DNA from: JBBDIK01 sp964640385
GTDB taxonomy: Bacteria; Actinomycetota; UBA4738; JBBDHU01
DNA length: 64,000 bases
Direction: 5' to 3'
NCBI GenBank assembly: GCA_964640385.1
Contig: CAZXFL010000008.1
Span: 1-64,000, forward strand
Shown: positions 24,569 to 33,358 of the stretch, in pieces
How positions within the stretch are numbered: position 1 is the first letter of the stretch
Layout: each line of letters starts with the position of its first letter
The notes under the pieces: generated by a model
What the model saw: the letters and a program-made list of their open reading frames with translations, nothing else
Database searches by the model: none
What the model was told of the DNA's origin: nothing
Program-made: the position numbers and the translations under genes

Positions 24569-25477
24569 ATGTCGTCCACAGAGCTCGATCTTCCGGTGGT
24601 CCCCAGCGCGGACCAGATCCGCAAGCGCGAATTTGCCTCGGTGCGTCGCGGCTATGACCCAGACCAGGTCCGGGACTACCTGAAACAGATCGGCGACCAG
24701 ATCGAACTCATGGAGGAGCAGCTCAAGGAATCGCGGACGCAGGTTTCGACGGCGAAGGCCGCGGCATCCGACGCTCGCGCGGCGATGCAGGCAGCGCTCG
24801 ACCGGGCTGCGAAAGCGGAACGGCGCCCGGCGGTCGAGGAGGATCCGTACAAGGCGGTCGCGGAGAAGATGGCCGATGTCATGCGGGCCGCGGAGGCCAA
24901 GGCCGACGAGCTGATGCACAACGCGCAGCGGCAGGCCACGGACATGGCCGAGGAGGCCCGGTCCGAGGCCGACAGGGTCCGCATCGATGCACAGGAGACA
25001 GCCGAAGCGATCCGCGGGGAAGCCGACCAGGAGCTCAACAAGGCCAAAGAGGAGGCCGAGCGCCTGCTGTCGGGGCTGAACTCGCGCCGCGACGCGCTGA
25101 TGGCCGAGCTGGAGCACATGCGCGAACGGATGCTCCAGATGGCCCGAAGCCTCGGGGAGGTTGCAACCCCGCCCGAGGGGATGGAGGAGCTGCCGCCCCT
25201 GCCGGGGAGCGGCCGCAAGTTCTTCAGTGAGGACCAGCTGGAAGAGCTGTGGGCCAAGGACGCCGACGTCGCCGACCTCCAGGAGCACGTCGACCTGTCG
25301 CTGCCGGACATGCCGCCGGTCGAGACGGCCGACGAGGCCATCGTGGAAGAGGAGCCGCCGGCACCGCCCGAGCCGGCACCAGAGGCGCGTCCTCCGCTGC
25401 CGCTCGACGCCCCGACGTACAACGACCCCATCACCGAACGGACCGACGAACGTCGCGACGATCCCTGGTCTCTCTAG
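24569..25477 (+). CDS. divIVA: DivIVA-domain protein (Wag31-like polar growth/division scaffold)
   Basis: This 302-residue protein begins with a DivIVA lipid-binding domain (SADQIRKREFASVRRGYDPD and VRDYLKQIGDQIE, residues about 13-50). A long heptad-rich coiled coil (about 50-195) then leads to a Pro/Glu-rich tail. In actinobacteria such proteins mark cell poles or septa and recruit wall-synthesis enzymes. It is monocistronic, with its own promoter and an operator-like inverted repeat. It could alternatively be a DivIVA paralogue such as SepIVA; the classical ylm-sep context is absent here. Confidence 0.85.
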   Translation: MSSTELDLPVVPSADQIRKREFASVRRGYDPDQVRDYLKQIGDQIELMEEQLKESRTQVSTAKAAASDARAAMQAALDRAAKAERRPAVEEDPYKAVAEKMADVMRAAEAKADELMHNAQRQATDMAEEARSEADRVRIDAQETAEAIRGEADQELNKAKEEAERLLSGLNSRRDALMAELEHMRERMLQMARSLGEVATPPEGMEELPPLPGSGRKFFSEDQLEELWAKDADVADLQEHVDLSLPDMPPVETADEAIVEEEPPAPPEPAPEARPPLPLDAPTYNDPITERTDERRDDPWSL

Positions 25478-25533
25478 CTCGGCCCTGACCCCCCGCGTTC
25501 CCTGCTTGACCGCCGTGCCCTCCTCCGGGCGGC

Positions 25534-25539
25534 GATAAT
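25534..25539 (+). promoter_or_regulatory. -10 box of prfA (leaderless)
   Basis: GATAAT ends 6 bases before the prfA ATG, with no Shine-Dalgarno between. A TTGACC at 25506 is 22 bases away, too far to be a normal -35. Confidence 0.5.
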
Positions 25540-25545
25540 CCTTCC

Positions 25546-26643
25546 ATGGCTATCGAACAGCGACTCGACGAGATCGTGACCCGCTTCGAGGAACTCGAGG
25601 CCGAGATGTCCTCGCCCGAAGCGGCGACCGACCCTGCCCGGATGCGGGACCTGGGCAAGCGCTACGCCGAGCTGCGCGAGATCGTCGAACCCTACCGCGA
25701 GTACCGCGAAGCCCAGCAGCAAGCCGCCGACGCACGCGAGATGGTGTCGGGGGAGGGCGACCCCGACATGGCGGCGTATGCCCGCGACGAGGCAGATGTC
25801 GCGGACGCCAGGGCCTCGGAGCTGCGCGGTCGCCTGGAGGCGCTGCTCGTTCCGAAGGACCCGAACGACGACAAGGACGTGGTGATGGAGATCCGCGCGG
25901 GGACCGGCGGCCAGGAGGCGGCCTTGTGGGCCGGCGAGCTCTTCGAGCTGTACCGGCGGTTCGCGGAACGTCACCGCTGGAAGACCGATGTGCTGTCGGC
26001 TTCGGAATCGGACCTCGGAGGCTTCAAGGAGGTCGTCCTCGAGGTCCGGGGGAAAGGGGCTTTCTCGCAGCTCAAGCACGAGGCCGGCGTCCACCGCGTC
26101 CAGCGCGTTCCGGCCACGGAGTCCCAGGGGCGGATCCATACCTCGACGGCGACCGTGGCGGTGCTCCCCGAGGCGGAGGAGGTTGAGGTCGACATCCCTC
26201 GCGAGGACGTCGAGATCCAGGTGATGCGCGGGACCGGGCCCGGCGGGCAGTCGGTGAACACGACCGACTCGGCGGTCCGGATCACCCACAAGCCGACGGG
26301 GTTGGTGGCCGTATGCACCGAGGAGCGCTCGCAGCTCCAGAACAAGGACAAGGCGATGCGCATCCTTCGCTCGCGCCTCCTTGCCAAGGAGCAGGCGGAG
26401 GCGCACGAGAAGGAGGCGGCCGCGCGGCGTTCGCAGGTAGGCACCGGTGAGCGATCCGAGAAGATCCGGACGTACAACTTCCCAGAGGGCCGGGTCACCG
26501 ATCACCGGCTGAAGCTGACGGTGCACCGGTTGCCGGCGGTTCTGGACGGAGAGATCGACGAGTTCGTCGACGGTCTGACCGCGGCGGAGCGGGCGGCGCA
26601 GCTCGCCGGCGGCTCCGACGGGGACTCACGTGCGTCCCTCTGA
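25546..26643 (+). CDS. prfA: Peptide chain release factor 1
   Basis: This 365-residue class I release factor recognises UAA and UAG. The catalytic GGQ lies in GTGPGGQSVNTTDSA (about residue 235) and the preceding block HRVQRVPATESQGRIHTS is typical of RF1. The GGQ glutamine would be methylated by PrmC, encoded by the overlapping next gene. An AT-rich -10 6 bases before ATG suggests a leaderless mRNA. Length is normal. Confidence 0.96.
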   Translation: MAIEQRLDEIVTRFEELEAEMSSPEAATDPARMRDLGKRYAELREIVEPYREYREAQQQAADAREMVSGEGDPDMAAYARDEADVADARASELRGRLEALLVPKDPNDDKDVVMEIRAGTGGQEAALWAGELFELYRRFAERHRWKTDVLSASESDLGGFKEVVLEVRGKGAFSQLKHEAGVHRVQRVPATESQGRIHTSTATVAVLPEAEEVEVDIPREDVEIQVMRGTGPGGQSVNTTDSAVRITHKPTGLVAVCTEERSQLQNKDKAMRILRSRLLAKEQAEAHEKEAAARRSQVGTGERSEKIRTYNFPEGRVTDHRLKLTVHRLPAVLDGEIDEFVDGLTAAERAAQLAGGSDGDSRASL

Positions 26644-27460
26644 GGTCGTGGCTCGAGGCGCCGAGTACCTCGAGCGGCACGGCGTCGAGGACGCGCGTTC
26701 TTCGGCCGAGACCCTGATGACGAACGTTCTCGGCACCGACCGCGCAGGGATCTACGTGCGGGCAGACGGACTTACGTCAGTGGAGGCTCGATCGTACGGA
26801 CGCGCGCTCTGCCAGCGCTGCACCGGGGTTCCGGTGCAGCATCTGACCGGCGATCAGCCGTTCCGCGGGCTCACCTTGGAGGTGCGCCCCGGCGTGTTCG
26901 TCCCCCGTCCGGAGACCGAGGTCTTGGTCGACGTTGTGCTCGATCGGCTGGGCGGCGCAGCGCATCCCGTCGTGGTGGATGTCGGAACCGGAACGGGCGT
27001 GATCGCGCTGGCGATCAAGAACGAGCGACCGGAGGCGACCGTGTTCGCGATCGATCTGTCGGCGGAGGCGTGCGCCCTGGCGGCGGACAACGCCGACCGC
27101 CTGGGGCTTGAGGTCACGATCCAGGAAGGCGATCTGTTCGATCCGCTGCCGGAGGGACTCGCGGGCCGGGTCGACCTGGTTGTGAGCAATCCGCCGTACG
27201 TGACGCTCGAGGAGTACGCCGACCTGCCACCGGAGGTGAAGGCCGACCCTGCGTCGGCGCTCGTCGGCGGCCTGCCGGTGTACGAACGACTCGTCCGCCA
27301 GGCGCCGGGATGGCTGCGGGCGGGCGGCTCGCTCGTGGTCGAGATCGGAGCGGCGCAGGCGCGGGACATCGTCGCCCTCTTCGCGGAGCAGTTCGACGAC
27401 GTCGCCTTGACGCAGGATCTCGCGGGTCGCGACCGGATCGTGAGCGGGCGGCGGCGATGA
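26630..27460 (+). CDS. prmC: Release-factor glutamine methyltransferase
   Basis: This 276-residue SAM-dependent enzyme methylates the GGQ glutamine of release factors. It has the N-terminal helical domain (ARSSAETLMTNVL, VQHLTGDQPFRGL), SAM motif DVGTGTGVIALAI and the diagnostic catalytic motif SNPPYVT. It overlaps prfA by 14 bases, the common arrangement. GTG at 26630 is the start giving a normal N-terminus. Confidence 0.95.
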   Translation: MRPSEVVARGAEYLERHGVEDARSSAETLMTNVLGTDRAGIYVRADGLTSVEARSYGRALCQRCTGVPVQHLTGDQPFRGLTLEVRPGVFVPRPETEVLVDVVLDRLGGAAHPVVVDVGTGTGVIALAIKNERPEATVFAIDLSAEACALAADNADRLGLEVTIQEGDLFDPLPEGLAGRVDLVVSNPPYVTLEEYADLPPEVKADPASALVGGLPVYERLVRQAPGWLRAGGSLVVEIGAAQARDIVALFAEQFDDVALTQDLAGRDRIVSGRRR

Positions 27461-27467
27461 AGCGGCG

Positions 27468-28058
27468 ATGAGCGGACTCGACGATGCCGTCCATGCTGCG
27501 CGGGAGGGGAAGCTCGTCATGATCCCCACCGACACCGTCTACGGCATCGGTACCCGTGCCGACGACCCCAAAGCGACCACGCGATTGTTCGCTGCGAAAG
27601 GGAGATCACGCGACGCCGAGCTTCCCGTGTTCGCGCCGACCACCGGCTCGGCCCAGCGGCTCGCGGTGTTCGACGAACGGGCCGATCGTCTGGCGCAGGC
27701 GTTCTGGCCGGGAGTGTTGACGATCGTTCTGCCGCGGGCCGAGGAGAGCCGCGACTGGGACCTTGGCGGCGACGCGAGCACGATCGGGCTGCGCATCCCC
27801 GGTCACCGGCTCGCGCGGGCCGTGACGATGGGGGTCGGGCCGCTCGCGATCACCAGCGCGAACCGTTCCGGCGAGCCTGTGGGGACGACCTGCGACGAGT
27901 TGGTCGGGGTCTTCGGGGACCTCGTCGAGGTCTACCTCTGCGAGGACGAACCGCTGCCGACGGTCGCCTCGACCGTGGTCGACCTTACCGGGCCGGAGCT
28001 GGTCATCCTGCGTGCGGGCTCGGTCACTGGAGATGACCTAGCCCGCGCACTCGTCTGA
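27468..28058 (+). CDS. tsaC: Threonylcarbamoyl-AMP synthase (Sua5/YwlC/TsaC family)
   Basis: This 196-residue protein has the YrdC fold and makes threonylcarbamoyl-AMP from threonine, bicarbonate and ATP, the first step to t6A in ANN-decoding tRNAs. Family blocks are IPTDTVYGIG near residue 20, AAKGRSRD for nucleotide binding, WPGVLTIVLPR and ITSANRSGEP. It is the short form without the C-terminal Sua5 domain. It follows prmC by 7 bases in the common prfA-prmC-ywlC order. Confidence 0.93.
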   Translation: MSGLDDAVHAAREGKLVMIPTDTVYGIGTRADDPKATTRLFAAKGRSRDAELPVFAPTTGSAQRLAVFDERADRLAQAFWPGVLTIVLPRAEESRDWDLGGDASTIGLRIPGHRLARAVTMGVGPLAITSANRSGEPVGTTCDELVGVFGDLVEVYLCEDEPLPTVASTVVDLTGPELVILRAGSVTGDDLARALV

Positions 28059-28119
28059 GTTCCCGGCGCGTGCCTGCCCGTTGATAGACTCCTGAGCCCA
28101 AGCTCGACCGGACCTGCCC

Positions 28120-28719
28120 ATGACCTCCATCCTCATCGTCTGTACCGGGAACATCTGTCGCTCGCCGCTGGCGGAGGGGTTCCTGCGCGCGCGCCTCGAG
28201 GAGCGCCTGGGGCCGGACGCGCCCTCCGTCTCGTCCACCGGGACGATCGGGTGGGAGGGCTCACCCCCGATGCCCGAGTCCGTCGAGGTCGCGGCCGAGC
28301 GTGGCGTCGACATCACCGGCCACCTTGCTTGCCGGCTCGAGCCCGAGCAGGTGGATGCCGCCGACGTCGTGATCGGGATGTGCGTCGAGCACCGCGACGC
28401 GGCGGGCGTCGCGACCAGCGGCGCGGGCCCGAAGGTATTCACCCTGAAGGAACTGGTCCGCGTCTTCGAGGAACTTCCACCGGCCACACCGGACGTGGAC
28501 CTGGCCGAACGCGTCGCGGAGGCGTCCGAGCTGCGCCGGAGCGGCTTCCATGGGATCCCGACGGATGAGGATGTCGTGGACCCGCTCGGGATGTCGCTCG
28601 AGACCTACCGCGCGGTCGCGTGGGAGATCGACGAGTGGTGCGAGCGGCTCGCCGTCGGGCTGTACGGGGCGGTCGAAGGGGCGGCAGTGGCGACGGACGC
28701 AGGGGAGGGGCAGTCGTGA
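28120..28719 (+). CDS. Low-molecular-weight protein-tyrosine-phosphatase family
   Basis: This 199-residue protein has the phosphate-binding loop CTGNICRSP at residues 8-16 (C-x5-R-S) and the late general-acid motif DVVDPLG, so the catalytic Cys, Arg and Asp are all present. It probably dephosphorylates phosphotyrosine or a related substrate. The family also includes arsenate reductases, but the DP motif and length favour a phosphatase. The central region and 25-residue acidic tail are longer than in minimal members. TAGACT at 28085-28090 is a likely -10. It overlaps rpiB by 4 bases. Confidence 0.88.
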   Translation: MTSILIVCTGNICRSPLAEGFLRARLEERLGPDAPSVSSTGTIGWEGSPPMPESVEVAAERGVDITGHLACRLEPEQVDAADVVIGMCVEHRDAAGVATSGAGPKVFTLKELVRVFEELPPATPDVDLAERVAEASELRRSGFHGIPTDEDVVDPLGMSLETYRAVAWEIDEWCERLAVGLYGAVEGAAVATDAGEGQS

Positions 28720-29165
28720 AGGTCGCCATCGGATCCGACCACGCGGGGTACGACCTCAAGGAGTACCTGGCTGGGGTGCTGACCGAACGAGGCCACGAGG
28801 TCTTGGACCAGGGCACCGATTCGGGCACCGTCTCGGTGGACTATCCCATCTACTGCGCGAAGGTCGGGCACGTGGTTGCCGACGGACAGGCCGACCGCGG
28901 TATCGTTCTGGGCGGGTCCGGAAACGGCGAACAGATGTCCGCCAACAAGGTCCCGGGCGTCCGCGCCGCGTTGTGCAACGACCTGTACACAGCCCGGTTC
29001 GCCAGATCGCATAACGATTCGAACGTCCTCAGCCTCGGAGCACGCGTCGTGGCTCCGGAGCTTGCCCGAGAGATCCTCGAGGTCTGGCTGGAGACGGAGT
29101 TCGAGGGCGGGCGCCACGTCCGCCGTCTGGAGCTGTTGGAGCAGATCGAACGAGGAGAGCTGTGA
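28716..29165 (+). CDS. rpiB: Ribose-5-phosphate isomerase B
   Basis: This 149-residue enzyme interconverts ribose 5-phosphate and ribulose 5-phosphate. The N-terminal AIGSDHAGYDLKEYL, the block GIVLGGSGNGEQMSANK and HNDSNVLSLGAR match RpiB. The usual catalytic Cys position in the GxGxG block is Ser here (GGSGNG), a variation to note; some family members rely on other residues. GTG at 28716 overlaps the phosphatase stop. It lies in a phosphatase-rpiB-glyA unit. Confidence 0.93.
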   Translation: MKVAIGSDHAGYDLKEYLAGVLTERGHEVLDQGTDSGTVSVDYPIYCAKVGHVVADGQADRGIVLGGSGNGEQMSANKVPGVRAALCNDLYTARFARSHNDSNVLSLGARVVAPELAREILEVWLETEFEGGRHVRRLELLEQIERGEL

Positions 29166-30436
29166 TGAGGGATTACGCGGGTTCCTGGGAAGCGCTGCAG
29201 AACACCGACCCCGAGATCGCCGAGGCGATCCACAACGAGCTGGAGCGCGAGCGCACCGAGATCCGGCTGATCGCGTCGGAGAACTACGCGAGCCCGTCGG
29301 TCCTGGCGGCGCTCGGTTCCACGCTGACCAACAAGTACGCCGAGGGCTATCCGGGCCGCCGCTACTACGGAGGCTGCGCGAACGTCGACGTCGTCGAGAC
29401 CCTGGCGATCGAACGGGCCAAGTCGCTGTTCGGCGCAGAGCACGCGAACGTCCAGCCACACTCAGGTGCCGTCGCCAACCTGGCCGTCTATGGCGCGTTC
29501 CTCGAGCCGAAGAACCCCGACGACAAGGTGCTGGGACTCGCGCTCGCGCAGGGCGGGCACCTCACCCACGGCCACCCGGCCAACTTCTCGGGCATGTGGT
29601 TCAACTTCATCCAGTACGAGGTCGACAAGGAGACCGAGCAGCTGGACATGGACCACATCCGGGATCTGGCGATCAAGGAGAAGCCGAAGATCCTGATGGC
29701 CGGGTACACGGCGTACCCGCGTTCGATCGACTTCGCGGCGTTCCGGTCGATCGCCGACGAGGCCGGCGCGCTGTTCATGGTGGACGCCTCGCACTTCATC
29801 GGCCTGGTTGCGGGCGACGCCTATCCGAACCCGGTGCCGTACGCCGACGTCGTGACCTTCACGACGCACAAGGCGCTGCGGGGGCCGCGGGGTGCCGCGA
29901 TCCTGTGCAAAGCGGAGTACGCGAAGAAGATCGACTCGGCCGTGTTCCCGATGTTCCAGGGCGGTCCGCTCGAGCACGTGATCGCCGGGAAGGCCGTGGC
30001 CTTCAAGGAGGCGGCACAGCCGGAGTTCAAGGAGTACGCGAGCCGTGTGGTGGCCTCGGCGCGCGCGCTGGCCTCGGCGCTCGGCGAGGAGGGCTTCCGG
30101 ATCGTCTCCGGCGGCACGGACTCGCACCTGGTGCTCGCGGACGCGCGCACGGTCGCCGAGGGCCTGGACGGTCCGGCGGTCGAGGCGGTCTGCGACGAGA
30201 TCGGGATCGCGATCAACAAGAACCAGGTCCCCTTCGACCCCGCGCCACCGCTGAAGCCCAGCGGCATCCGTGTCGGGCCGCCCGGCCCCTGCACCTGGGG
30301 CATGGGGCCCGATCAGCTCACCGAGATCGGCCACATCATCGGCGAGGCATCCAAGAACACCGATGACGAGGTCGTCAAGAAGAACCTGAGGGAGCGCGTG
30401 CTCGATCTGGTGTCGCAGTTCCCGGCGTATCCGTAG
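29165..30436 (+). CDS. glyA: Serine hydroxymethyltransferase
   Basis: This 423-residue PLP enzyme converts serine and tetrahydrofolate to glycine and methylene-tetrahydrofolate. Typical blocks are RLIASENYASPSVLAA, YAEGYPGRRYYGG, the PLP lysine in TTHKALRGPRGA, and the GIAINKNQVPFDP block. The ATG at 29165 shares a base with the rpiB stop (TGATG) and has GAGGAG 7 bases upstream; a GTG at 29162 is possible. Glycine and C1 units made here could serve the methyl-transfer cluster at the other end of the window, though that is inference. Confidence 0.96.
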   Translation: MRDYAGSWEALQNTDPEIAEAIHNELERERTEIRLIASENYASPSVLAALGSTLTNKYAEGYPGRRYYGGCANVDVVETLAIERAKSLFGAEHANVQPHSGAVANLAVYGAFLEPKNPDDKVLGLALAQGGHLTHGHPANFSGMWFNFIQYEVDKETEQLDMDHIRDLAIKEKPKILMAGYTAYPRSIDFAAFRSIADEAGALFMVDASHFIGLVAGDAYPNPVPYADVVTFTTHKALRGPRGAAILCKAEYAKKIDSAVFPMFQGGPLEHVIAGKAVAFKEAAQPEFKEYASRVVASARALASALGEEGFRIVSGGTDSHLVLADARTVAEGLDGPAVEAVCDEIGIAINKNQVPFDPAPPLKPSGIRVGPPGPCTWGMGPDQLTEIGHIIGEASKNTDDEVVKKNLRERVLDLVSQFPAYP

Positions 30437-30499
30437 GACGGGGGCCTGCGCGCGCGACGGCCGGCCCGGGCGTCGGTTCCGCGAGCGGCCACCGCCCTC

Positions 30500-30537
30500 T
30501 AGGATGGGGCGTGGCCTCTCTGTTGAGGGGAAGGTAG
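30500..30537 (+). promoter_or_regulatory. -10 box and possible leaderless 8-codon ORF before the WecA-like gene
   Basis: TAGGAT (30500-30505) is followed after 5 bases by GTG at 30511, which opens an 8-codon frame (VASLLRGR) ending at 30537. The Shine-Dalgarno for the real gene (GAGGGGAAGG) lies within this mini-ORF, and the real GTG is 4 bases after its stop. The box fits the leaderless pattern seen elsewhere here; whether the mini-ORF is read is unknown. Confidence 0.35.
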
Positions 30538-30541
30538 CGCC

Positions 30542-31729
30542 GTGATCCCGTACCTGCTGGTCTTCGCTGCGAGTGCGCTGGTCGCGTTCGCGACGACCCC
30601 ACTGGCCAGGCGGGTCGCCATCAAGGTCGGGGCCATCGACCACCCCAGCGACCGTAAGGTCCATGCGCAGGACACGCCGCTGCTGGGCGGAGGGGCCATC
30701 GTCCTCGGGGTCGCGGTCGGGATCGGACTCGCCTTCTTGATGCCGCAGTTCCGCGAGGTGTTCCGGTTCTCCTCGGAACCGCTCGCAGCGCTGGTCGGTG
30801 CCGTCGCGATCTTCTTCGTCGGTGCCTACGACGACATCCGCCACGCCTCGGTGCTCGGCAAGCTCACGTGGCAGATCCTAACCGCGGGCGTGATGGTGCT
30901 GCTCGGCGTGCAGGTCCTGTACTTCTGGTTCCCGACGCAGGGGATCCTGACGCTCTCGCCGGACATGGCGGTGCTCGCGACGATCGTGTGGATGGTCGCC
31001 ATGATGAACGCGGTCAACTTCATCGACGGCCTGGATGGGCTGGCGGCCGGGATGACGGCCATCGCGGCGATCTCCTTCTTCCTGTTCGTCTACCAGGGGC
31101 CGACGCTCTACGGGGGTGCATCCTCGGCAGCGCTGATCTGCGCGGCGACCGCCGGCGCGTGCGTCGGCTTCCTGCCGTGGAACTTCAACCCGGCCAAGAT
31201 CTTCATGGGGGACTCCGGCGCCATGCCGCTGGGCCTGCTGCTGGCGGTCGCGACGATCGCCGGCGTCGGGCGGAACCCGTACCCCCCGAGCGGGGGTGAC
31301 GTGGCGGTGTTCTCCATCCCGATCCTGCTGCCCCTGCTCGTGCTGGCGATCCCCTTCCTTGACGTGCTGCTCGCGATCATGCGCCGGGTGCGCAAGGGCC
31401 GCTCGCTCGGCCACGCCGACAAGGAGCACATCCACCACCGGCTGCTCGATATCGGGCACTCGCAGCGGCAGGCGGTGCTGCTGATGTACCTGTGGAGCGC
31501 GCTGATCTCGGGGTGCGCGCTGGCGGTGGCGTTCATCGACGGGCGGTTCTGGGTCGCGCTGATCGTCGTCGCGGCGCTGGCCATCTTCGCGGCTACGTTC
31601 ATCCCGCACCTCGCGTGGGGCAACGGCCGAGGGAAACACACCCCGGCTCGGGGGCGCCGACGCCGGGTACCATCGGGCGAGACGCACGAGGAGACCGATC
31701 CGCTCGATGAACGTCAACCGACCGTTTGA
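30542..31729 (+). CDS. Undecaprenyl-phosphate glycosyl-1-phosphate transferase (WecA/TagO type)
   Basis: This 395-residue polytopic membrane enzyme (about ten helices) loads GlcNAc-1-phosphate or a similar sugar phosphate onto the C55 lipid carrier, starting a wall or surface polysaccharide. Catalytic motifs are GAYDDIRHAS, NFIDGLDGLAAG and IFMGDSGAMPLG, and a His-rich loop HADKEHIHHRL as in WecA rather than MraY. It begins GTG after GAGGGGAAGG. The basic C-terminus overlaps the next gene by 23 bases. In many actinobacteria this gene precedes the atp operon, as it does here, 8 kb away. Confidence 0.92.
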   Translation: MIPYLLVFAASALVAFATTPLARRVAIKVGAIDHPSDRKVHAQDTPLLGGGAIVLGVAVGIGLAFLMPQFREVFRFSSEPLAALVGAVAIFFVGAYDDIRHASVLGKLTWQILTAGVMVLLGVQVLYFWFPTQGILTLSPDMAVLATIVWMVAMMNAVNFIDGLDGLAAGMTAIAAISFFLFVYQGPTLYGGASSAALICAATAGACVGFLPWNFNPAKIFMGDSGAMPLGLLLAVATIAGVGRNPYPPSGGDVAVFSIPILLPLLVLAIPFLDVLLAIMRRVRKGRSLGHADKEHIHHRLLDIGHSQRQAVLLMYLWSALISGCALAVAFIDGRFWVALIVVAALAIFAATFIPHLAWGNGRGKHTPARGRRRRVPSGETHEETDPLDERQPTV

Positions 31730-32684
31730 GCCTGCCTACAGCGGCGTCCCCACCTTCTGCCGCCGGCCGCTGGTCCTCGATGTCGCGGAGCTAGCCGGGG
31801 TCGACGTGGCCATCGTCGGCGCACCGATCGACGAGTTGGTGACGAACCGGCCCGGCGCGCGCTACGGCCCGCGGGCGATCCGTCAGTCGGACTACCTCTC
31901 GGGGCCCGGATGGCCCGCGTTGCACGCCGGTGTGGATCCGTTCGAGATCTTGAACGTGGTGGATCACGGCGACGTGGTGCCCAACCCCGGGTACCCAGCC
32001 GAAACCCATGCGGCGCTGCGCGAGATGGTGCTCGGGGTATGCGCGGCGGGGGCGGTGCCGATCGTGCTCGGCGGGGATCACTCGATCGCCCATCCCGACG
32101 TGGGTGCCGTTGCGGCCCATCATTCACCGGAGCCGCTTGGGCTGATCCATTTCGACTCCCACGCGGACGATGCCTGGGAGGAGGGCTACCTCAACCACGG
32201 GACCCCGCTGCGGTTCCTGGTCGACGAGAGGTCGGTCAAGGGGGAGCACATCGTGCAGGTCGGGTTGCGCGGGTACTGGCCGCCGCCGTCGGACTTCGAG
32301 TGGGCGAAGGAGCAGGGGTTCCGCTGGCATCTGATGCAGGAGATCTACGAGCGTGGCGTCGAGCCGGTGATCGACGACACGATCGCCGAGATGAGCGAAG
32401 TGCCGCACGTCTTCCTGTCCGTGGACATCGACGTGGCCGACCCGGCGTTCGCGCCGGGAACCGGAACCCCCGAGCCCGGAGGATTGCAGGCGAGGGAACT
32501 GCTGAGCGCCGTCCGGCGGATCTGCACGGACCTGCCGATCGCCGGCGTCGAGGTCGTCGAGGTCTCGCCGCCCTACGACACCGCGGACATCACCGCGCTG
32601 CTCGCGAACCGCGTGGTCATGGAGGCGCTGATCGGTCTGTCCCTCCGCAAGACCGGCCGCAGCGCCGAGCCCTACACGCTGTGA
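31707..32684 (+). CDS. speB: Agmatinase/arginase (ureohydrolase) family
   Basis: This 325-residue manganese enzyme cleaves a guanidino compound to urea. The metal ligands are intact: GGDHSIAHP, HFDSHADDAW and SVDIDVADPAFAPG, the last containing the Asp pair. Agmatinase (giving putrescine), guanidinobutyrase and similar activities cannot be separated by these motifs. Two polyamine-type transporters and a class III aminotransferase nearby make amine metabolism plausible. ATG at 31707 overlaps the WecA-like gene; TACCAT at 31668-31673 may be a -10. It overlaps the methyltransferase gene by 4 bases. Confidence 0.88.
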   Translation: MNVNRPFEPAYSGVPTFCRRPLVLDVAELAGVDVAIVGAPIDELVTNRPGARYGPRAIRQSDYLSGPGWPALHAGVDPFEILNVVDHGDVVPNPGYPAETHAALREMVLGVCAAGAVPIVLGGDHSIAHPDVGAVAAHHSPEPLGLIHFDSHADDAWEEGYLNHGTPLRFLVDERSVKGEHIVQVGLRGYWPPPSDFEWAKEQGFRWHLMQEIYERGVEPVIDDTIAEMSEVPHVFLSVDIDVADPAFAPGTGTPEPGGLQARELLSAVRRICTDLPIAGVEVVEVSPPYDTADITALLANRVVMEALIGLSLRKTGRSAEPYTL

Positions 32685-33358
32685 CCGGCCGCTCCGGGGC
32701 GGGCTGGTTCCACGTTCCCGACTGGCTCTACGACGTGCTGTATCGGCGCGGTGCGCCGTGGGAGATGGGCCCGCGATCGGAACTGGTCGATCTCGTTGAG
32801 AGCGGGGTACTGACCGCCGAAGCCCTTCCCCCGGGCCGCGCGATCGACCTCGGGTGCGGGACGGGCTCGAACGCCGTCTTCCTGGCGCAGAACGGCTTCG
32901 ACGTGACGGGGGTCGACTTCTCGAAGGTCGCGCTTCGCAAGGCGCAGGATCGATCTGTCGCCGCAGATGTCGCCGAACGTACGCACTGGATCCGCGCGGA
33001 CCTGACGAAGGTTCCGCCGGAACGGTTCCACGGATCCTTCGATCTGCTGGTCGACTACGGAACGCTCGACGACCTCAATGCCGGTGAGCGCGTGGCGATG
33101 GCGAGGACCGTACGTCTGCTTGCCCGACCCGGGGCCCGGCTGGTGTTCTGGTGCTTCTACGGACACCCCGAAGAACTGCCGCTCGTGCGTTTCGACGGCA
33201 CGAGCCGCATGGCCGGCACCGTTCGCCCCGGTGAGGAAATGGACCTGTTCGGGGATGCGTTCGACATCGAGCGGTTGCCGGAGCCTGCGGAGGACTCCGG
33301 CTTCGCCTGTTTCCTCATGACCCGCCGGGACGGGACTCCAGGAACGCGCGAGGCGTGA
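32681..33358 (+). CDS. Class I SAM-dependent methyltransferase
   Basis: This 225-residue protein has a SAM-binding Rossmann core: IDLGCGTGSNAVFLA (motif I), VTGVDFSKVAL, and a motif IV-like DLLVDYGTLDD. The N-terminus HVPDWLYDVLYRRGAPWEMG resembles thiopurine/tellurite-type methyltransferases, which act on small molecules. It begins GTG at 32681, overlapping the ureohydrolase stop. Its 3' end overlaps the convergent gene remnant by 44 bases. Substrate unknown. Confidence 0.85.
   Translation: MTGRSGAGWFHVPDWLYDVLYRRGAPWEMGPRSELVDLVESGVLTAEALPPGRAIDLGCGTGSNAVFLAQNGFDVTGVDFSKVALRKAQDRSVAADVAERTHWIRADLTKVPPERFHGSFDLLVDYGTLDDLNAGERVAMARTVRLLARPGARLVFWCFYGHPEELPLVRFDGTSRMAGTVRPGEEMDLFGDAFDIERLPEPAEDSGFACFLMTRRDGTPGTREA

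Noticed and set aside
25506..25511. TTGACC as -35 box for prfA
   Set aside because: It is 22 bases from the GATAAT -10, outside the normal 16-19-base range.
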